A stretch of DNA of 64,000 nucleotides from Naganishia liquefaciens (Eukaryota; Basidiomycota; Tremellomycetes; Filobasidiales; Filobasidiaceae). Shown one piece after another: positions 25,981 through 37,278 of this stretch. Both the position numbers and the translations under genes were made by a program. The number at the start of each line of letters is the position of its first letter. The stretch's first letter is position 1. Below the pieces are notes generated by a model. That model was not told where the DNA came from and ran no database searches. It was given only the letters and a program-made list of their open reading frames with translations. The stretch is from contig BLZA01000040.1 of NCBI GenBank assembly GCA_013423385.1, positions 496,001 through 560,000 on the forward strand. Reading direction: 5' to 3'.

Positions 25981-26731
25981 TATGATAGCTAAGAGGCAGA
26001 ATGGGGAAGGACTGTGCCGTCTGACGAGTAATGAAAAGCCAGACCAAGCCGACCAGCTGGAATGAATGCTGCACAAGAGCGCGAACCCGATAGCGTCAAA
26101 TCACGTGGAGGTCGATCGGAATAGGAATGCGAGCGGGGGCTGGGGGAGATGCTGGGCGTCGCGTCTGGGTGCGCGTGTCCAGGGGGGGGGAATGACGACC
26201 TGGAGGGGGGCAAAACGCAGGCAGACGACGCCCAACCTCGCCCCGCTGTCCGAGCTGTCATCCGTCAGTGTGTTCAGTGCTCAGCGAGCAGGCCACATTG
26301 GCGAGCAGGAGGCCCGTTGGGCGACGACGCGATGACGCAGGAGGCGGCCTCGGAAGCGTCGACCAGGCGCTTCCGCACTTCGGAAAGAAGCCTCGGTTTG
26401 CCGAACACGATTCGTGATTGGCAGCAAGCAAGCGAGTGCGGGCGGCTTCGCGACGCGAGTGACTGTCTCTCGGGCCCCGTGAAAGAGCATGCGGGTTGCC
26501 ACCGTTTCGGAAACGCTTCCGGAGCGAGCGAGGGATCGCGGCAAGTCGAGATGATGATGACGACAAGACCGGGAGATGTCTTGCTTTGAAAGCTGCTTTG
26601 GGTTTCGATTTGTAGCAGCGAGACTGCCTTCCATGATTCTACCCCAACCTCCATTGTCTCGTATCCCATACTCAAGCCCAGTGCTATCATTCGTGTTCAT
26701 TCGTGTTGCAAACGCAGAGAGATGACAATGT
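25981..26731. other. Upstream region of the GH63-like gene, G-rich
   Basis: GC-rich, with runs GGGGG at about 26134 and 26142, then GGG tracts, a 9-G run near 26182 and a 6-G run near 26206. A G-quadruplex on the plus strand is possible. No gene recognised; HTD2 ends at the right border. Confidence 0.5.
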
Positions 26732-27853
26732 CTACATCAGATATGCGATCGCCGTCATACCCACTTTTCCGTCCTGCATCACCCAGAGTCTCATCTTCCC
26801 GCTGCCCTCCAGCGACTGACCATATATCCGCGTCTCCCGGTCCACATACATCGGACTCGTCGCCCGGTACTCGAATTTCCGCATCGTCTTGCCCCTTCCC
26901 CGACTCGAAGCTTGTGTCCATTGTTCGACAAGCTCGATACACAGTAACGCGCTCAGCGGTCCATGCACCACCGGTCCTCCATGCGGACTTGATGCGTGAC
27001 CTTCACGGTCGCGCGCCCACGTGGCGTCGTAGTGAATGCGGTGGGCGTTGAAGGTGAGTGCCGAGAATCGGAAGAGCAGGGGCAGGTTGGGTGTATAGGT
27101 GAAGGAAATATCGAAGGGCTCTTGGGGAAGGCTGGGTGCTTTCTCTGCAGGGGGTTCACTTCAAGAAGGGATCGGAAGCAAGCTCTCCCGACTTACTGGT
27201 AGGTTTCGGTTCCTTTGCATCCTTGGTGGGATTCCGCTCGAGACTCGGACGAAAGACGTGCATTCGGATCTCTTTTAGCAGACTCGCCCTCCCGCCCATC
27301 GCCTTGTATTCCTTGAGCTGGTGCACGAACACCATGCCTGCTTTTGCTTCAATCTTTGGCACGCTGGTTTGCTCGGTCATGCTGGACCCAACGAGGAGCC
27401 CCTGAGGCTCTTGCGTTGTGGGATCTGTCACCGGCCATTCAAACGATCCACCGGCCCACATCCGACGGCTGTATGGAGCGGGCGCATTATAGTCCTGTTC
27501 GGAGAGTCAGATGGCAATCTTGAAGTCAATGATAGACTTGCTCGAGACGAACCATCCTCTCCCAGCTGCTCATTTTCATTCTTTGGCCAGAAGTAGGCCA
27601 GATGATGTCCCTTGCCCAACGCTGTTCCCCATTCCGGCAGAACTTGGCTCTTGCCCGTCCTCGTGGGTAAGACCCGGCAGAGCTGTTGAGCTCGTTCTAG
27701 GTCGATCAGGTCGGTTGTTGTCTTTGGCGGAGCCGAGGTCATCTGTTGAATCCATGCTTGTAGAGCGGGTTCTGGTGAGGAAGACAGCTGTCGAGCATAA
27801 AGCTGTCGGCGTAGCGTTTGGAGCAGGCCTGCCCGAGCATGCTTGATCAACAT
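26732..27853 (-). CDS. HTD2: Mitochondrial hydroxyacyl-thioester dehydratase type 2
   Basis: Dehydrates 3-hydroxyacyl-ACP in mitochondrial fatty acid synthesis (the route to lipoic acid). Exons: 27542-27853, 27197-27494, 26732-27144; 340 aa. The N-terminus (MLIKHARAGLLQTLRRQLYARQLSSS) is Arg/Leu-rich with no acidic residue, a likely mitochondrial presequence. Then LPEWGTALGKGHHLAYFWP, APYSRRMWAGGSFEWP, FRFSALTFNAHRIHYDATW (hot-dog motif with catalytic His) and GPVVHGPLSALL. The first intron (27495-27541) is GC-AG; it is the only donor that joins GSSR to DYNAPAPYSRR in frame. Upstream lies a 1-kb divergent promoter shared with the fasciclin gene. Confidence 0.9.
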
Positions 27854-28868
27854 GGTCGGCTGAAGCTTTGCGAAGATTCAGGAGTCGCGACAAGTATCAC
27901 TCGTGATCTCAGTCTCAACGGGGGTCGTCCTACAGCCGATCGATGAACGGCGTTCTGGATCTCCGCGCGTCGCTGTTTTCCCGCCAAGTCATGCATGTTG
28001 CAAGTCGTGTCCTCCGGGAAAGGTGCATGCATGTTATGAGCACCATTGTGATTAGAAGATGAGGCAGAGGGATGAGAGGGCTAGGCGGCCAATCGAGTAT
28101 CCCTGAACATTGACGAGAGCAAAACGATGGCGAAGCGATAGTGAACACCCACCTCGACATGACCAAATCAAAAGCGCTTTCCATCATTCATCCGGATGTG
28201 ACAAGTTTGGCACCCGAAGGCAGATCCGCTCGCTTTCATGTGTTTTGATGAGTCGTCATTAGCGCGAGCAAGCAGCAATCGGGCTGTAAGCTTGGCAAAC
28301 GAAAACAATAGCAAGACTCGGCCACGTCCCCCATGTTTCCCTTGCTGGTCTCGACCCCTCCTTTGTTCGTGAAACTCGACAGCGCCCAACGAGCGGACTT
28401 TCGATCGATACATCAAGAACCCGTTGCGTTTCGACACTATCGACATCCCGCTCAGAGGTCCCGACCTACCCACATTCGTTTCTCAAGCCCGGTTTCGCCA
28501 GACACTTTCGTTTCACACACACTCCCTTTGACGGTATTTTTTACGAGACGATCATTCCTGTTCAAGCTTTCTTGCCTGGTTCCAACATCGCGCTGAGAAA
28601 GAATATATCCTGAATTCGCTCCAGTTCAAACCGTCTATCGCTCGACTCGACCTTGGATTCCTCTGGATCAATCGACTCGACTTCACACTCTCTTGTCGGC
28701 TTCATCACCTTGACGTTCCGGTCAGTTTGAACTTTGTGTGCTGGTCATTATAATCGTCAGGTACGCACTTCCTTTGAGATGTACCGCTATGCTGACCCGA
28801 CTGTCCAACAGCTAATCGTATCTGCAAACATACGTCTTCGATAACCCAACTTTCGTTACATACCCACA
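27854..28868. other. Divergent promoter region of HTD2 and the fasciclin gene
   Basis: Pyrimidine-rich toward the right. A likely 5'UTR intron of the fasciclin gene lies at 28761-28811 (GTACGC donor, TGCTGAC branch-like sequence, CAACAG acceptor). No ORF here is supported as coding. Confidence 0.5.
28761..28811 (+). other. Probable 5'UTR intron of the fasciclin gene
   Basis: GTACGC donor after GTCAG, TGCTGAC 20 nt before the CAACAG acceptor, 51 nt long, ending 57 nt before the ATG. The signals match those of coding introns in the window. Inferred from sequence only. Confidence 0.45.
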
Positions 28869-30359
28869 ATGCGATACACCGCCACCCTGCTGTCTTCCCT
28901 TTCCTTGCTTGCGGGCCTCATCTCGCCTACCGTCGCTCAATCCGCCGCGCAGACTCCCGTCTCGGTAGAATGCTCCCAGTCATCAGACTTTGAGGGCTTC
29001 CTGAATGCCCTCTTGACGACGCTCCACTACTCTGGGAACTCGGCTTTCGAAGAAGTCGTTGCGGAATGGAGTGAGACCGAGGCTGGCTATGAAGTCTTGG
29101 AGGGCGTCTTTACCGCTGTTTCTGGTCAGGAGAAATGGACCATACTCGTGCCTACTGATGGCGTGAGTCTGGCTGTCTACAAGAGATTGTCCGCGACTGA
29201 TCACTGTCCCGACAGGCCATCTCCGCCGCCGGCCTGTCCGCTCCATACACCAATGCTCCGGCTCTAGATTCGATCCTGGCCTACCACGTGATCCCCATGG
29301 CACTTCCGTCATACGATTCATTCAACGCGTCGCACTACATTGCTGAATCGCTCGCCCCCGTGGCCGCTTCCTCGGACGTTGGCGCCGACCTCGTGTTGCA
29401 AAAGGGATCCACCGAGGGCCAAATTTCGGTTGTCGCTCTCAACGGTCAATCAACGATTACCGGTGAGATCGCCAAGGGCGGTCAGGCGGGTACGTTGGGC
29501 GGATTGACCCTGATGAGCGTTGATGCGGTAAGTCGCGCGGAAAAAGGACTGTCGTCCACTCGGTCTCTAATGCCCTAATCCCCCCAGGTCCTTCCCGCTC
29601 CCGCCAGCCTGCAAGAAGTTCTCATCACTTTGACCAAAGCCACGACCGGCGCCTCGTCCTCCGGTCTGTCGCTCTATACAACCGCCTTGAACAACACCAA
29701 GGCGTTGAATACCTTGGCCAATTTGAACGTTACAAACGCGCGGGGATTGACCATCTTTGCGCCTATTGATGCCGCCTTTACCGGTGACCAGGCTAGCACC
29801 AGCGCCACGGCATGGCAAAAAGTCCTTGCCGGCCACGTGAGTACCACGAGCGAAAAGAGGGGCATGAGAATGCGATCTAATCTTGCCAATCCTTGCGCCG
29901 GACGCGTGTAGTACACCTCGTCGCAGACCGTGTACTCGACTGCATTCACCCCTGCCACCAAGCTCTACATGTCTTCGGGCAACGGCGTCAGCTTTGTGAC
30001 CAACTCTACCGGCACATACGTCGTCTCGACCGATGCGTCCAAGAGCAGCGCCAAGATTATCCGTTCCGACATTCTGCTCGAGGGCGGAGGTGTCTTGCAC
30101 GTGAGTCTTCGGCGAGCCTTGCACACATCGATGCGAGACAGATCAGGCTGATCGGGGACTCCTTTTTTTTTCACAGGTCGTCGATAGGTTGTTGGCTAGT
30201 ACCACGCTCGAGACCACCACCGCCAAGAACGGGACTTCCAGCGCGACCGGCGGTGAACTGGCGTCTGGCGCCGTTCGAGGGCTTGCCACGGGGTCACCGC
30301 TCCTCGTCGCGGCGTGCCTCTCCCTGGCGACGCTCGCGACGGTCGCTTTCGGTCTCTAG
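28869..30359 (+). CDS. Secreted fasciclin (FAS1) domain protein, probable GPI anchor
   Basis: Cell-surface adhesion-type protein. Exons: 28869-29162, 29216-29527, 29588-29836, 29912-30100, 30177-30359; 408 aa. Signal peptide MRYTATLLSSLSLLAGLISPTVAQ. Two FAS1 domains: residues about 35-205 (WTILVPTDGAISAAG ... ILAYHVIP ... LMSVDAVLPAP) and about 210-355 (LTIFAPIDAAFTGDQ ... GGGVLHVVDRLLA). The end, Ser/Thr-rich then GSPLLVAACLSLATLATVAFGL, fits a GPI signal. Several N-x-S/T sequons. All four introns are phase 0, unlike most genes in the window. It is convergent with uL6m. Confidence 0.92.
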
Positions 30360-30768
30360 ATGCCGTCAAGCCCCTTTTGCGCGGGCGTGGCGCTCTAGAG
30401 AAGACGTTTTGGAGCGGCTCGTGCATACACCTCGACTGCGCCGAGGTGGTTCATTGTCAGCTATCGAGAAATCGTCTTCGGCTTGTGGTGCAGAGTCTAT
30501 TTATCGGCCCCCCCTTTTTTTTTGTTTCGCGTTGTTTTGCCTTGTGTAGTCAGGCTTGATGCCTGCTCATATCCATGGAATGGTTCTTTGGCTCATCTTG
30601 CAAGCGGCGCGTGCCAGCGAACAGATATCATGTTGGAACGTGGGGGGGCAGCGGGGTCGCCATGTGAAGCGCATTGACAGCCCCTATGAGAATAATGCAA
30701 GTTTTCCATTGCATGCCGCTCCGATGCGATGAGACGGAAAAAAATACAATCCTGCCCTGACCCCTAGC
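30360..30768. other. Intergenic, convergent 3' ends
   Basis: Lies between the fasciclin and uL6m stops. Contains a C-then-T homopolymer stretch near 30510-30530. No gene seen. Confidence 0.55.
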
Positions 30769-31679
30769 CTATTTCTTCTTGATCTCCTTGAGCTTGATCG
30801 TCTCATCTCCCACAAAGATACCCTGCGCGGCAACCCAACTCGATCAGCAAAAAGCCCCCCACCCCCCCCCCCCCCCCTGCAACAGCATGCACCGGACGGG
30901 CACACCTCGGAACTCACCTTTCCACGATACGGTTCCGGCTTCCTCCACCTGCGGATCTTGGCGGCAAACAACCCGAGCCGCTGCTTATCCGTCCCGCTCA
31001 GGACGATCCGTGTCGGCTGCGGGGTGGTGACGGTAATATCCGAGGGAATATCCACGTAGATTGGATGCGCATACCCGAGCTTCATGTTGAGTCTATGCGT
31101 TGGCGGTGCGAGCGTTGGCGTCGGCGTCGAGGTTTGCGTCGCGCGCGCAGGAATCCGACTGGCAATGTTCCGCAACGATTCCGGAATCTCTTCGACGTGC
31201 GCTCGGTATCCGACACCGACGAGCCTGAGCGCGAGCCTGTATCCCTCCGAGACGCCCGTGAGCGCGTTGGCGAGGAGCGCACGGGTGAGACCCCATAGTG
31301 CTTTTTGGGATTTCGTCGTTGGGTCTTGGACGGCGAGGGAGAGGGTGCCGCTCGTGAGGCGTGATGAGGAGGCGGAAGCTGCGGTGGTGGGTGGACGAAG
31401 CACGATGGGCGCCGGGATGGAAAGGACGTGTTGGCCGAGTGGTCCACGAATGGTGATGGCTCTCTTGGCGGATGCGCTCTGGTGCGGAATGTGCGCGGGA
31501 AGGGCGAGGTGCGGTGGAAGGTCGAGGGTGACGCCCGAGGGAATCGTCAGAGGGAGTTTACCGATTTGAGAGTGGGCCGGACGCGAGGTGGTGAACGTGC
31601 GGAAAGGGACGGCTGTCCGGCGTGGGAGGGCCCGGAGGAGGGTTGTTGCAGTGGCGGCGGTGGTGGTGGACGTGGACAT
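30769..31679 (-). CDS. MRPL6: Mitochondrial large-subunit ribosomal protein uL6m
   Basis: Mitoribosome structural protein near the factor-binding site. Exons: 30918-31679 and 30769-30822; 271 aa. The N-terminus is Thr/Ala/Arg-rich (LLRALPRRTAVPFRTFTTS), a likely presequence. L6 features: KLPLTIPSGVTLDL, IRGPLGQHVLSIP, ANALTGVSEGYRLALRLVGVGYRAH, LGYAHPIYVDIPSDI, SGTDKQRLGLFAAKIR and PEPYRGKGIFVGDETIKLKEIKKK. The single intron (30823-30917, 95 nt) contains a 16-nt C run on the plus strand (30862-30877). Insertions of low-complexity Thr/Pro lie between the conserved strands. The ATG at 31679 starts the Ser/Thr-rich leader. Confidence 0.92.
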
Positions 31680-32094
31680 GGTGGTGGTGCGAAACAACTT
31701 TGCCTGTTTCTGTCGTTGTGCCTGTCCTATGCCCGACCGTCTAGAGTTGTGTGGCATATGGAGGACCCCGTCCGATCGCCCAAAAGACTCTGCCGCTAGC
31801 GCAGGCAGAAGCGCACCCGCACGAGGGGGGCGAGGGAGGATTAGGTAATCGGGGCTTTGGGTGGTTGGTTTGCTTCCGCACGAGACCGGGCCACGCAAAC
31901 AAGCCCGCCGGATGCCGAGCAGAGGAGGACAAGGCGGGGTGAGGGATGCCAAGCAACAAGCACGAAGCAGGTCACGAGAGCACCGGGCGAGCGAGTACAA
32001 TAGACAGCGAGGCCCCGCCTTGCCCTCCCTCTCCAGGTATCCCATCCCTATCGCATCCCATCCCATCCCATCCCATCCCATCCCATCCCATCCC
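31680..32094. promoter_or_regulatory. Bidirectional promoter between uL6m and acyl-CoA synthetase
   Basis: A 415-bp divergent gap. The right end is the CATCC microsatellite. No TATA box was picked out. ORFs crossing it are chance reading frames. Confidence 0.5.
32054..32093 (+). repeat. (CATCC)8 microsatellite abutting a start codon
   Basis: Eight perfect 5-bp units end one base before the CATG that contains the ATG of the acyl-CoA synthetase at 32095; the start codon looks like a ninth, altered unit. It would lie in the 5'UTR. Confidence 0.9.
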
Positions 32095-34546
32095 ATGGCT
32101 CCGAGAAAGCACAACGAAAAGGCTTCGTGGGAGGTCGACGCCGACAAGCCCAAGCCGCAGGGAGAGACGCGCGCACGCAGGAGCTACTGTGTCAAGGAAC
32201 TGGTCACGAGTGAGTGCGGGGGACGATGATGCGTCAGGTCAGGAGCGTCCTGCTCACAATCCCCCTTTCCTACCCCCCTCCCCCCCCCCTCCCTTCGGCT
32301 CAGGCCCCGCGCCGGGTATCGAGACCATCCACGACATTGCGCTCTACGCGGCACGCACACACGGCAAGAAGAATGGATTCGCGACCCGGCCCGTCAAGCG
32401 GATGGTGTACGAGGAAAAGGAAGTGACCAAGACGAATGCACGCGGGGAAAAGGTCAAGGAGAAGAAGAAGTGGACGTATTACGTCTTGGGCGGATACGAG
32501 TGGTTGAGCTATGAGCAGTTTTTGGACAAGGTCAGGCGCGTCGGCAGTGGGTTGCGCGAGCTGGGCGTCGGGGGCGATGAGGAGACCATGTTCAATATTT
32601 ACGCATCGACAGCGTGAGTCGGATGAAATCCCAGAGGTCCGTACAACGGCCACTCAGACGTCTGCGCTTCCTTCAGCGTCAACTGGCAAATCATGGCCCA
32701 CGCATGTGCCTTTTCCGCCGTCACCATCTGCACCGCGTACGACTCGCTCGGCCCGTCCGGTCTCGCCCATTCGCTTCAGGAGCCCGGCGTCCGCAGCATG
32801 TTTACCAACGCAGAACTACTGCCAACGCTCATCAAGGTCATTGACGAGTGTCCGACTGTGCGCTTGGTGGTATACGACGGAACACCCGATGAAGCGCTTC
32901 TGGAACAGCTGCGCGGTAAGCGAGACGGGCTCAAGGTCGTGCATATCGACGAGGTCGAGCGACTCGGACAGGACAAGCCGTGCGAAGCTGTGCGAGCCAA
33001 TCCGGACGACGTGTATTGCGTCATGTATACCTCGGGATCCACGGGCACACCCAAGGGCGTCATGCTCACGCACAAGAACATTATCGCCGCCGTCGGCGCC
33101 ATTTGGCACTTGCTTTACGAATATCTCACCCCCGTCGACACGTACCTTGCCTTTTTGCCGCTGGCGCATATCCTCGAGTTTGTGATCGAGACGAGTTGGC
33201 TGTTTGCCGGGTTGTCGATCGGGTATGGAAAGATCAAGACGCTGACGGACGCGAGCGTCAAGGATTCCCAGGGTGATATTCTCGAGTTCAAGCCGGTGAG
33301 TTGTTGTTGTTGTTGTGGGCATCGGTCTCGCAGCCGCGCGCCCTGACCGTCAATGACGCACAGAGTATCCTCGTCGGTGTTCCCGCCGTATGGGAAACGA
33401 TCCGAAAGGGTATCCTCGCCAAGGTCGACAAGGCCGGAAGTGTCAAGAAAGCCATCTTCAACAAGGCGCTCAAGCTCAAGGGCTCGGGCTTGCCCGGTAT
33501 GGGCGCCATCACGGACGCCGTCGTTTTCAACGCCGTCAAGGCCCAGACCGGTGGACGACTCAAGATTTGCTTTAGCGGCGGCGGATCACTCTCACCCTCG
33601 ACGCAGAGCTTTGTGACCAACAGCTTGAACATTCTCATCCAGGGCTACGGCCTGACCGAGACAGTCGCCATGGCGGCCATCTTGCATCCGCAATTCTATG
33701 CCGTCGGCGTCGCGGGCGGGCCCGTGCCCTCGACCGAGGTCAAGCTCGTCGATGTGCCCGAGGCCGGGTACCTGTCGACGAACAAGCTGCCCCAGGGGGA
33801 GATCTGGCTCCGTGGACCGAGTATCGCCAAGGGATACTACAAGCGGCCGGATCTCGACAAGGAGGCGTTCATGGCCGACGGATGGTTCAAGTCGGGCGAT
33901 GTAGGGCAGTGGAATCCGGACGGAACACTGAGCATTATCGATCGTGTCAAGAATCTCGTCAAGCTCAGTCATGGCGAGTACATTGCGATTGAACGGCTGG
34001 AATCGCTCTACAAGTCGTGTCCGCTGGTCGCCAACGGGTGCGTCATTGCCAAGCAGGACCACAATGCGCCCGCCATGATTGTCGTCGTCCATCCGGCCAA
34101 TATCATGTCATTTGCGAAATCCCACGGTGTCGACGCCGACGCGGACGATCTCGAACACTTGTGCAGGAACAAGAAGCTAAACGCCGAGGTGCTCAGGGAG
34201 CTGAATGAACATGGCAGGAAGCACGGGTTGCACAAGATTGAGCTGTTGGAGGGAGTCATCTTGACGGCCGATGAGTGGTATGTCGAATGCCCTTGCACCG
34301 CTGTCGTTCAACTTGATTGACATGATTGTCTCCTGCAGGACACCGGAAAGTGGGCTCTTGACCGCTGCCCAGGTGGGTTCATTCCTTGTTGATCGTTCCG
34401 CTTTGGACTCATGCCTGTTGTCGCGATAGAAACTGCAACGAAAGCAGATTGAGAAACGGTACGAAGATCAGATCAAGGTGAGTAGTCGTCCGGCGCTCAA
34501 TCCGGCTGTTGCTCATACCTGTTGGCTCTAGGAACATTATCCTTGA
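32095..34546 (+). CDS. Long-chain fatty acyl-CoA synthetase (FAA-type)
   Basis: Activates long-chain fatty acids to acyl-CoA with ATP, at ER, lipid droplet or peroxisome membranes. Exons: 32095-32209, 32304-32613, 32677-33295, 33364-34277, 34339-34372, 34430-34477, 34532-34546; 684 aa. AMP-binding motif YTSGSTGTPKGVMLTHKN; PLAHILEFVIE; GYGLTETVAMAA; DGWFKSGDVGQWNPDGTL; FACS signature region IDRVKNLVKLSHGEYIAIERLE. The last three exons are tiny (34, 48 and 15 nt) and encode the conserved TPESGLLTAAQKLQRKQIEKRYEDQI tail in pieces. Intron 32210-32303 is a long pyrimidine tract; intron 33296-33363 starts with GTGAG then TTG repeats. No peroxisomal tail. Confidence 0.95.
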
Positions 34547-35052
34547 TGCGCTCGTTATATGTATGGGTCATGTGCTTGTTCATTTCGATTTCCGTTCGTG
34601 TTATAACGATACCCCTGCAATGTTCACACAAGAGGTCCGTTTTGATATCACGAGAATAGCTCGCTCCACCCGGCAGATGACGCTCCGCTCGGGTTTGTAA
34701 CGCGATACCATCAGTTTGAGAGCCTGTAGAAGCAAAACAATGCAAGAGCGGTCGTTGGCGACCGCGGGGTGGGAAAGCTCGGTCAGGCCAGGCTCGATAA
34801 ATCGCTTTCTTACGACAGCGAGAGCTCAGTGTTGATAAGCCGGGACGCCTAGCGTTCAACAACATTCAAGTCCCCTCCATCGCCCAAGATCAAGGTGTCG
34901 CTGACCGCACCTCGCTCGCTCGTGGAAACCCTTGGATCTCTCGATGAATTCACGCCATCAATACTGTAACAACGGGTATTGATATGTGTAAGGTACAACG
35001 CACTCCTTTTCGGTTTCTCGCTTTGTCAATCATTGTCCATAGTCGTGGTCAT
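34547..35052. other. Intergenic, convergent 3' ends
   Basis: Separates the stops of the acyl-CoA synthetase and the TauD-type dioxygenase. No gene or repeat recognised. Confidence 0.55.
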
Positions 35053-36321
35053 CTACCACTTTTTGCCCTCGGCCGCCAATGCCTCGCGACGAGACGAGCT
35101 CGATGGGTCAAAGTACGGCGCCTCGCCGACAGAGCAGGCCCTGTCACCCGCTCGGGGCTGATTACCCACATCGTAGATTGCGCTGTGCTGTGTTGAACGG
35201 TTGTCCCAAAGAGCCAGCGAACCGGGCTTGGCCCATCGGAATCTGACATGCGCGTCAAAGTTGTTGTGGCAGAGTGCATGCAGATAGTTGAGGAGGAAAT
35301 CGCTTTCGTCTTTGGTGACATCGTTGATTCGCTTGGTGAAGGCCTTGTTGACGAAAAGACCTTTCCATCCTGTGACGGCTAGAGAACAAGACACCTGAGC
35401 CTCGAGTCACGGAGAGACATGATGAGACTTACGATTGGTTCGGATGATGGGATGCACAGCTTGCAGGTTCTCGCCTTGGTTGAAGGGACTACCACGCTGA
35501 CCGCTTCTGATCTTGATGCCCAAGCGCCTGGCCTCGTCGTGGAAAAAGTTGGCATCGTGGGTCGCCGTCAATGTCTCGAGCCACCGTGCCATGGCCGGAC
35601 TGAGTTTATCGTAGGCTTCATACATGGATGCCCAAAGTGTGTCGCCACCGCTCTCCGGCAAGGTATGGAGTTTCAGCATGGCGTAGTCACTGGGTATCGG
35701 CTCGAATGTGATATCGCTGTGCCAGGCATTGGTGGCGAAAAGCGATCGGTCGTCGTGGACGTGCAGCAGACCGCCGCCTTTGGCTTGCTTTTCGCTGCTA
35801 ATGACGGCGATTTGGTCTCCGAGCTCTGAGCTCTCCTCGGTTAGAGGATGAACATGAAGGGTCGAATCGGTAGGCTTTCCAGATAATTCGCCCATTCGCG
35901 CGGTGAGAGTCGCCATCTGCTGGGGCGACAGATCCTGCTCTCGGAAGAAGCAGACTCCGCGGCGTGAAACTGGGTTGAAGAAAGTCAGCCGATATTTCGC
36001 CCAAGGCGTATTTCACGCTGACGAACCAGTGATGGCAAGATCTCGTATCAGTTCATCGGAATTCGGGGCGTCCAACAGCTCCGCAAGCTGAAGGTCCTTG
36101 AATTCTCGACCGATGGCGGGAGTGACTTCAAAAGACTGCAAGGGCGTGAGCATGCAGTAAGGCGACAGGCCGTGAATACTGACCTCGTACTTGTCGAGCG
36201 AACCTCCATACTTGAGCGGGGCCTTGTTTCTAGATCGAGGAGGGCTCTCGCTACGCAGGGACAGGGTAGCAAAGTTGGTCGCGGTGGCTCCAGTTGAAGT
36301 TGCTGTGCGCGAAGACGACAT
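35053..36321 (-). CDS. TauD/TfdA-family Fe(II)/2-oxoglutarate dioxygenase
   Basis: Enzymes of this family (bacterial TauD, yeast Jlp1) hydroxylate taurine or other sulfonates and release sulfite. Exons: 36027-36321, 35433-35969, 35053-35378; 385 aa. The iron facial triad is visible: NAWHSDITFE supplies the H-x-D and STQHSAIYD the distal His; GSLALWDNR precedes it. YGGSLDKYEVS and TPAIGREFKDLQL are typical of the fungal branch. The N-terminus is short and polar with no presequence. Neighbours are a DUF1295 protein on the same strand and a DAL5-family transporter beyond it; in yeast JLP1 also sits near a DAL5-family transporter (YCT1). The substrate here is inferred, not shown. Confidence 0.9.
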
Positions 36322-37278
36322 TTCGTTTTACGTGGAGAACAATGTGGACGACACTGGAAAGGGTTGTGCAATGTGTTGCTTCCCCGACGTTTGCTGCCAT
36401 TCGTGTGCGCTCAACATCTTATATTGTAAACCGAACATGTCCCGGCCGGGTTTGATTTGGCAGCGATAATGGGCTCACGCAAGAAGCCGGTATGTCCAAT
36501 AGCTCGCTCTATTGTTTCCTGTCCTTGCCAGATCATGCGGAGCCGCGGAGAAACCACTCGGGCATCTGCTCGCGGAATGCGTTGCCAAAAGGTCACCAGG
36601 CAGCTTACCAAGATGACCAATAGGTCGGGCGGGAGAATTGTGGCTGAATTCTTGCTAAATCGGCAGGAGGTCGCCGCAACTTCTACACCCAACTTGAATT
36701 TCGGACAACCGGCCCGAACCGATCACGCGATTGATCGCAGAGCCCCGTGGCCTCGCGGTAAGCTCTACGGCAGCTTGCTTTGCCTATAATAATACTGTAA
36801 GCGATTCAACGTCACCGAGGTAGTTTATCACCGATTTGTTAAGCTGTTTGTTAGTGCTGTTTGGTAACTCGATTGTTTGCAAATACGCGATGGCGCAATC
36901 CTGAGCTTTGCTCGTATGGCAAGACATCTATCTCCACAAGCTTCTCCACATCAACCTAGACCTGGTCAGAAGAGACATCTGCATCGAGGCTTGCAGCTAG
37001 GCTTGCATTTTGAAATGTACACCGCTGTCAGCGCAACAAGAGGCCCAGCGGTCATGTCAGCTTCCTAGCCCTCCGGAGTTTGAGAACATTTCAACTTCTC
37101 CAAAGCGGTTTCTAAAGCTTTCAACAAGTCATCTCGTGGCCTCGACTTTGCGGGAACGGCAGCCCGTGCTCCATTTGGTACCAATCCTGACCAACTCGCC
37201 TTCAGCCTCGACACGATTTGGAAATGCAACCATTATAATAATTGAGACAATGCAAGCGAGGCATATCATGGAATGACT
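36322..37278. other. Intergenic, upstream of the dioxygenase
   Basis: Promoter side of the TauD-type gene and 3' flank of the DUF1295 gene. TTATATTGTAAA near 36420 is a possible weak TATA. No coding frame supported. Confidence 0.5.

Noticed and set aside
34979-35161. Short plus-strand hydrophobic ORF near the dioxygenase 3' end
   Set aside because: Antisense shadow overlapping the conserved C-terminus of the TauD-type protein.
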